Shown piece after piece: positions 61,576-64,000 of a stretch of DNA of 64,000 nt. The notes beneath the pieces are model-generated. The model saw nothing but the letters and a program-made list of their open reading frames with translations. It was not told the origin of the DNA and did no database searches. This stretch comes from Intestinimonas massiliensis (ex Afouda et al. 2020). Its GTDB lineage: Bacteria; Bacillota; Clostridia; Oscillospirales; Oscillospiraceae. The stretch is from contig NZ_LN869528.1 of NCBI RefSeq assembly GCF_001244995.1, positions 5,001-69,000 of the forward strand, written 5' to 3'. A program made the position numbers and the translations under genes. Position 1 is the stretch's first letter. Every line of letters starts with the position of its first letter.

Positions 61576-62390
61576 AAGCCCTGATCAACGCACCCATCTG
61601 TCCCCTGATGACCCGCCCCTCCCGCCAGTGCGAGCTGGGAGACGAGGCCCTCTTCGGCATGGCCGTGGAGGTGCTGGAAGAGACCCTGCCCGGCTGGTAT
61701 CGGGTCCGCACCCCCTACCGCTATGAGGACTACGCCCCGGCGGACTGTCTTCTCTTCGGCGAGCACAACGTCCAGCGGTGGCTCTCCCTGCCCAAGCGGG
61801 TGGTCCTCAAGTCCATCTGCGACGTGCTCTCCGGCCCCGCTGTGGCCTGCTTCCCTCTGGTCACCCTGACCCGGGGTGCGCTGGTGGCCCCGGTTCGGGA
61901 GCCCGATGAAAAGGGCTGGGTCCGGGTGGAGCTGCCCGACGGCCGCGAGGGCTATACAAAGAGTAGTTTTTTGGGCGAATATTATGAAAAGCCCGCCTTT
62001 GACCAGGAGGACGCTCTGCGCAGCGCCATCGTCAACTCGGCTCTGAGCTATCTGGGCACCCACTACCGCTGGGGTGGCAAGACCCCCATGGGCATCGACT
62101 GCTCCGGCCTGGCCTCCATGGCCTACCTGCTCAACGGGGTGGTCATCTGGCGGGACGCCAGCATCAAGGAGGGCTTTCCTCTGCACGAGATCCCCCGGGA
62201 GCGGATGAAGCCCGGCGACCTGCTCTTCTTCCCCGGCCACGTGGCGGTGTATATCGGCGGCGGTGAGTTTGTCCACTCCACCGCCTTCCCCGGCAGCGAC
62301 GGAGTGGTGCTCAACAGTCTGGACCCCGGCCATCCCCGTTACCGGCTGGACCTGGACAAGGGCATGACTGCGGTGGGCAGCCTCTTCTAA
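61572..62390 (+). CDS. ykfC: NlpC/P60 gamma-D-glutamyl endopeptidase
   Basis: 272 residues. Two N-terminal SH3b-like domains (about 1-65 and 85-135) precede an NlpC/P60 domain with catalytic Cys in GIDCSGLASM, His in GHVAVYIGGG and a third polar residue in FVHSTA. YkfC-type enzymes cut between D-Glu and the diamino acid of free murein peptides with an N-terminal L-Ala. No signal peptide, so it acts inside the cell. It completes the uptake-to-catabolism pathway. Confidence 0.9.
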   Translation: MKALINAPICPLMTRPSRQCELGDEALFGMAVEVLEETLPGWYRVRTPYRYEDYAPADCLLFGEHNVQRWLSLPKRVVLKSICDVLSGPAVACFPLVTLTRGALVAPVREPDEKGWVRVELPDGREGYTKSSFLGEYYEKPAFDQEDALRSAIVNSALSYLGTHYRWGGKTPMGIDCSGLASMAYLLNGVVIWRDASIKEGFPLHEIPRERMKPGDLLFFPGHVAVYIGGGEFVHSTAFPGSDGVVLNSLDPGHPRYRLDLDKGMTAVGSLF

Positions 62391-62392
62391 GG

Positions 62393-62428
62393 AAAACGCG
62401 GGACGCGCAGCAGCGCGTCCCGCGTTTT
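62393..62428. terminator. Bidirectional terminator after the murein-peptide cluster
   Basis: A perfect 16-bp stem (62393-62408 with 62413-62428) with an AGCA loop. Confidence 0.9.
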
Positions 62429-62430
62429 GT

Positions 62431-64000
62431 CTACCGATCCTCCCAGCGCTTCTCCATAGCCTCGTCCCGCTGGATGCGCACCGCCCGGCCGTCCTCCATC
62501 TCCACGGTCAACCCCATCCAGGGCGGCGTTTGGGAGGATACCTCAGTGGCCATCCGAAGGCCCTGGCCCGGGTGGACGGTGCTCCGCCCCCACCGGGTCT
62601 GGAAGCCTACGTACTCCGCGTCCTCCGCAACGGGCACAGCGTACAGGGCCAGGCCCTCCGCCACCCGCTCCCGGCTGTGGTCGTAAAAATACCACACGCC
62701 CTTCGCCTCATCGTAGCCGTCGGCCTCCAGCACGGCCAGAGAGTCCGGCGGGCCCAGCCGATCGCCAGTGGAGGAGGGCCCCACACTGTAGAGCACCATG
62801 TGGTAGACCCCGTCGGACAGAGCGCTCCCGTCGGCGCGATACGCCGCCGTCATGGGAAAGGTCCGCTCACTCCCCGCCCCGTCAGTCACCCGGAGGGTGC
62901 AGGCGGGGTCCCTGGCCACCGCGGTCCGGAGCTCCTCCTCGGCAGCCGTATTCCGCCCGGTGCGAAACCGGACCGAGCCATGGCGCAGATCCTCGCCCAA
63001 CTCGTCGGGCTGCCCGTCAAAGGGCGTCACCCCCACCGCTTCCAGCAGAGGGCTGTCCCGGTCGAACAGGAGCTGATAGTGCAGGGTGTCCGCCGTGACC
63101 TCCACCCCCTGCCCCTCCTCCCGCGCGTCCAGGAAAGCGTATTCCAGGTCAAACTGAAACCAGTTGATGCCCATGCCGTCCGGGCCGGTATAGGTCAGGG
63201 TCAGGCTCTGGGGCTCAAAGCGCTCCAGCGGGGTCCGGGGCTCCCCCGTCTCCTGGACCGGCGGGGTCTGGGGGAGCGCCGCCGTCCGGCAGGCCCCCAG
63301 CCCGCCCGCCAGCGCTACGGCGGTACACAGCACGGCCAGGGCCGCCCGTCCCGGCCGCTTGGGACCGCCGTCCATTACGGCTCGGAGCCGCCGTTTCAGC
63401 GCCCGCTTCTCCCCGGAAAACGAGGTGGTCAGCGCGGGGGCCGACATGCTCACTGCCCGGAGCAGCACCCGGCCGTAGGCCCGGCGTTCCTCCAGGCTCC
63501 GGCCCTGGAGGACCTGGGCGTCACAGGCCATCTCCACGTCCCGCTCCGCCACCCGCCGCATGCCCCATACCAGAGGATTGAACCAGTGGATGGCATTGGC
63601 CAGCACCAACAGGAGCTGGAACCACAGGTCCCGCCGCCGGGCGTGGGTATATTCGTGCAGCAGGGCCGCCTCCTCCGCCCCGCCGGTCGGCGTTACAATG
63701 ACCGGACGGAGCCAGCCCATCAGCAGGGGCGTCCCCACCAGGCCACACTCCAACAGCGGGATTCCGCCATACGTCCCCGCGGGACGGCTCCAGCGCCGTA
63801 TGCGGCGCCGGAACGCCCGGCAGTGCAGAATCTGATCCCCCAAAAACAGGAGAGCCCCCGCGCCCCACAGGAACGCCAGCAGCCATTCGGCGGGGATGCG
63901 CCGCACCTCGACCACGGGGGCGGCGTCTTCCCCTCCGGAGCCCGCGGGCCCATCCTCCGTCCGGACCACCCGCTCCATCGAAGGGGCCCCAGCCGCTGCC
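62431..64000 (-). CDS. One-piece M56 (BlaR1-like) receptor, partial at the window edge
   Basis: At least 523 residues, open to the right edge, so the N-terminal helices are missing. It shows a third helix region (EWLLAFLWGAGALLFLGDQIL), the zinc loop with HEYTH and later EMACDAQ, the connecting segment ALTTSFSGEKRALKRRL, helix 4 (AALAVLCTAVALAGGLGAC) and a 260-residue extracellular domain. This continuous chain is the layout that appears divided at 9587-12833. A BlaI-type gene is expected just outside the window. Confidence 0.88.
   Translation of the reverse strand, partial: AAAGAPSMERVVRTEDGPAGSGGEDAAPVVEVRRIPAEWLLAFLWGAGALLFLGDQILHCRAFRRRIRRWSRPAGTYGGIPLLECGLVGTPLLMGWLRPVIVTPTGGAEEAALLHEYTHARRRDLWFQLLLVLANAIHWFNPLVWGMRRVAERDVEMACDAQVLQGRSLEERRAYGRVLLRAVSMSAPALTTSFSGEKRALKRRLRAVMDGGPKRPGRAALAVLCTAVALAGGLGACRTAALPQTPPVQETGEPRTPLERFEPQSLTLTYTGPDGMGINWFQFDLEYAFLDAREEGQGVEVTADTLHYQLLFDRDSPLLEAVGVTPFDGQPDELGEDLRHGSVRFRTGRNTAAEEELRTAVARDPACTLRVTDGAGSERTFPMTAAYRADGSALSDGVYHMVLYSVGPSSTGDRLGPPDSLAVLEADGYDEAKGVWYFYDHSRERVAEGLALYAVPVAEDAEYVGFQTRWGRSTVHPGQGLRMATEVSSQTPPWMGLTVEMEDGRAVRIQRDEAMEKRWEDR

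Overview
The window looks like a chromosomal segment of a high-GC, spore-forming, probably butyrate-producing gut Clostridium relative in the Oscillospirales (Flavonifractor / Intestinimonas / Lawsonibacter-like). This placement is inferred from gene content: SpoVAC, SpoVT and a SpoIIQ-like M23 protein, a butyryl-CoA-dehydrogenase-type acyl-CoA dehydrogenase with EtfBA, the Firmicutes rpsF-ssb-rpsR operon, RNase J, SLH-domain surface proteins, and GC-rich codon use with AT-rich sigma-A promoters. No rRNA or tRNA gene lies inside the window, but the left edge is the promoter and leader region of what is probably a leftward rRNA operon.

Layout. 1-502: three evenly spaced leftward sigma-A promoters and a leader. 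503-5880: secreted M3-like peptidase with SLH domains, metA-HD hydrolase pair, MATE exporter. 5921-12833: a BlaI-controlled locus in which a BlaR1/M56 receptor appears to be divided between a protease chain (three membrane helices plus zinc-protease loop) and three separate chains that each carry the missing fourth helix and a different extracellular domain. 12889-14900: PstS-like lipoprotein, a promoter/terminator-bounded unknown RNA of about 370 nt, and a lone spoVAC. 15024-18422: DUF6530/GIY-YIG pair, RluA synthase, a hairpin-rich MITE-like element, hemW. 18611-25735: SLH phosphodiester glycosidase, DUF815 ATPase, mutT, spoVT, thpR, M23 peptidase. 25981-31588: MacAB-like exporter operon ending in an SLH protein. 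31630-35468: radical SAM protein, a small repressor and a divergent 59-aa gene, tdk, mutY and a decayed prophage tail fragment that keeps a frameshift heptamer and carries an inserted small gene with its own promoter. 35550-38653: sigma factor/DUF4179 pair and rpsF-ssb-rpsR. 38801-40513: lone large serine recombinase. 40691-43752: etfB-etfA-acyl-CoA dehydrogenase (leftward). 44123-46523: polar amino-acid ABC transporter. 46575-51942: RNase J, a frameshifted sugar-nucleotidyltransferase/phosphomannomutase fusion, a Cys-rich mini-protein, an XRE-DUF1653 fusion and an ArsC-like protein. 51983-62390: WYL regulator and a complete murein-peptide uptake and recycling cluster (dipeptide epimerase, OppABCDF, LD-carboxypeptidase, NlpC/P60). 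62431-64000: an intact M56/BlaR1-type receptor cut by the window edge, which serves as an internal reference for the divided receptor.

The strongest candidate for an undescribed system is the divided M56 receptor at 7027-12833: one repressor, one protease half-receptor and three helix-plus-sensor chains sharing a conserved 45-60 residue N-terminal adapter. Other good candidates are the unknown RNA at 13972-14340, the two-copy hairpin element (16916-17185 and 35404-35468), and the small gene embedded in the prophage tail remnant (34903-35082).
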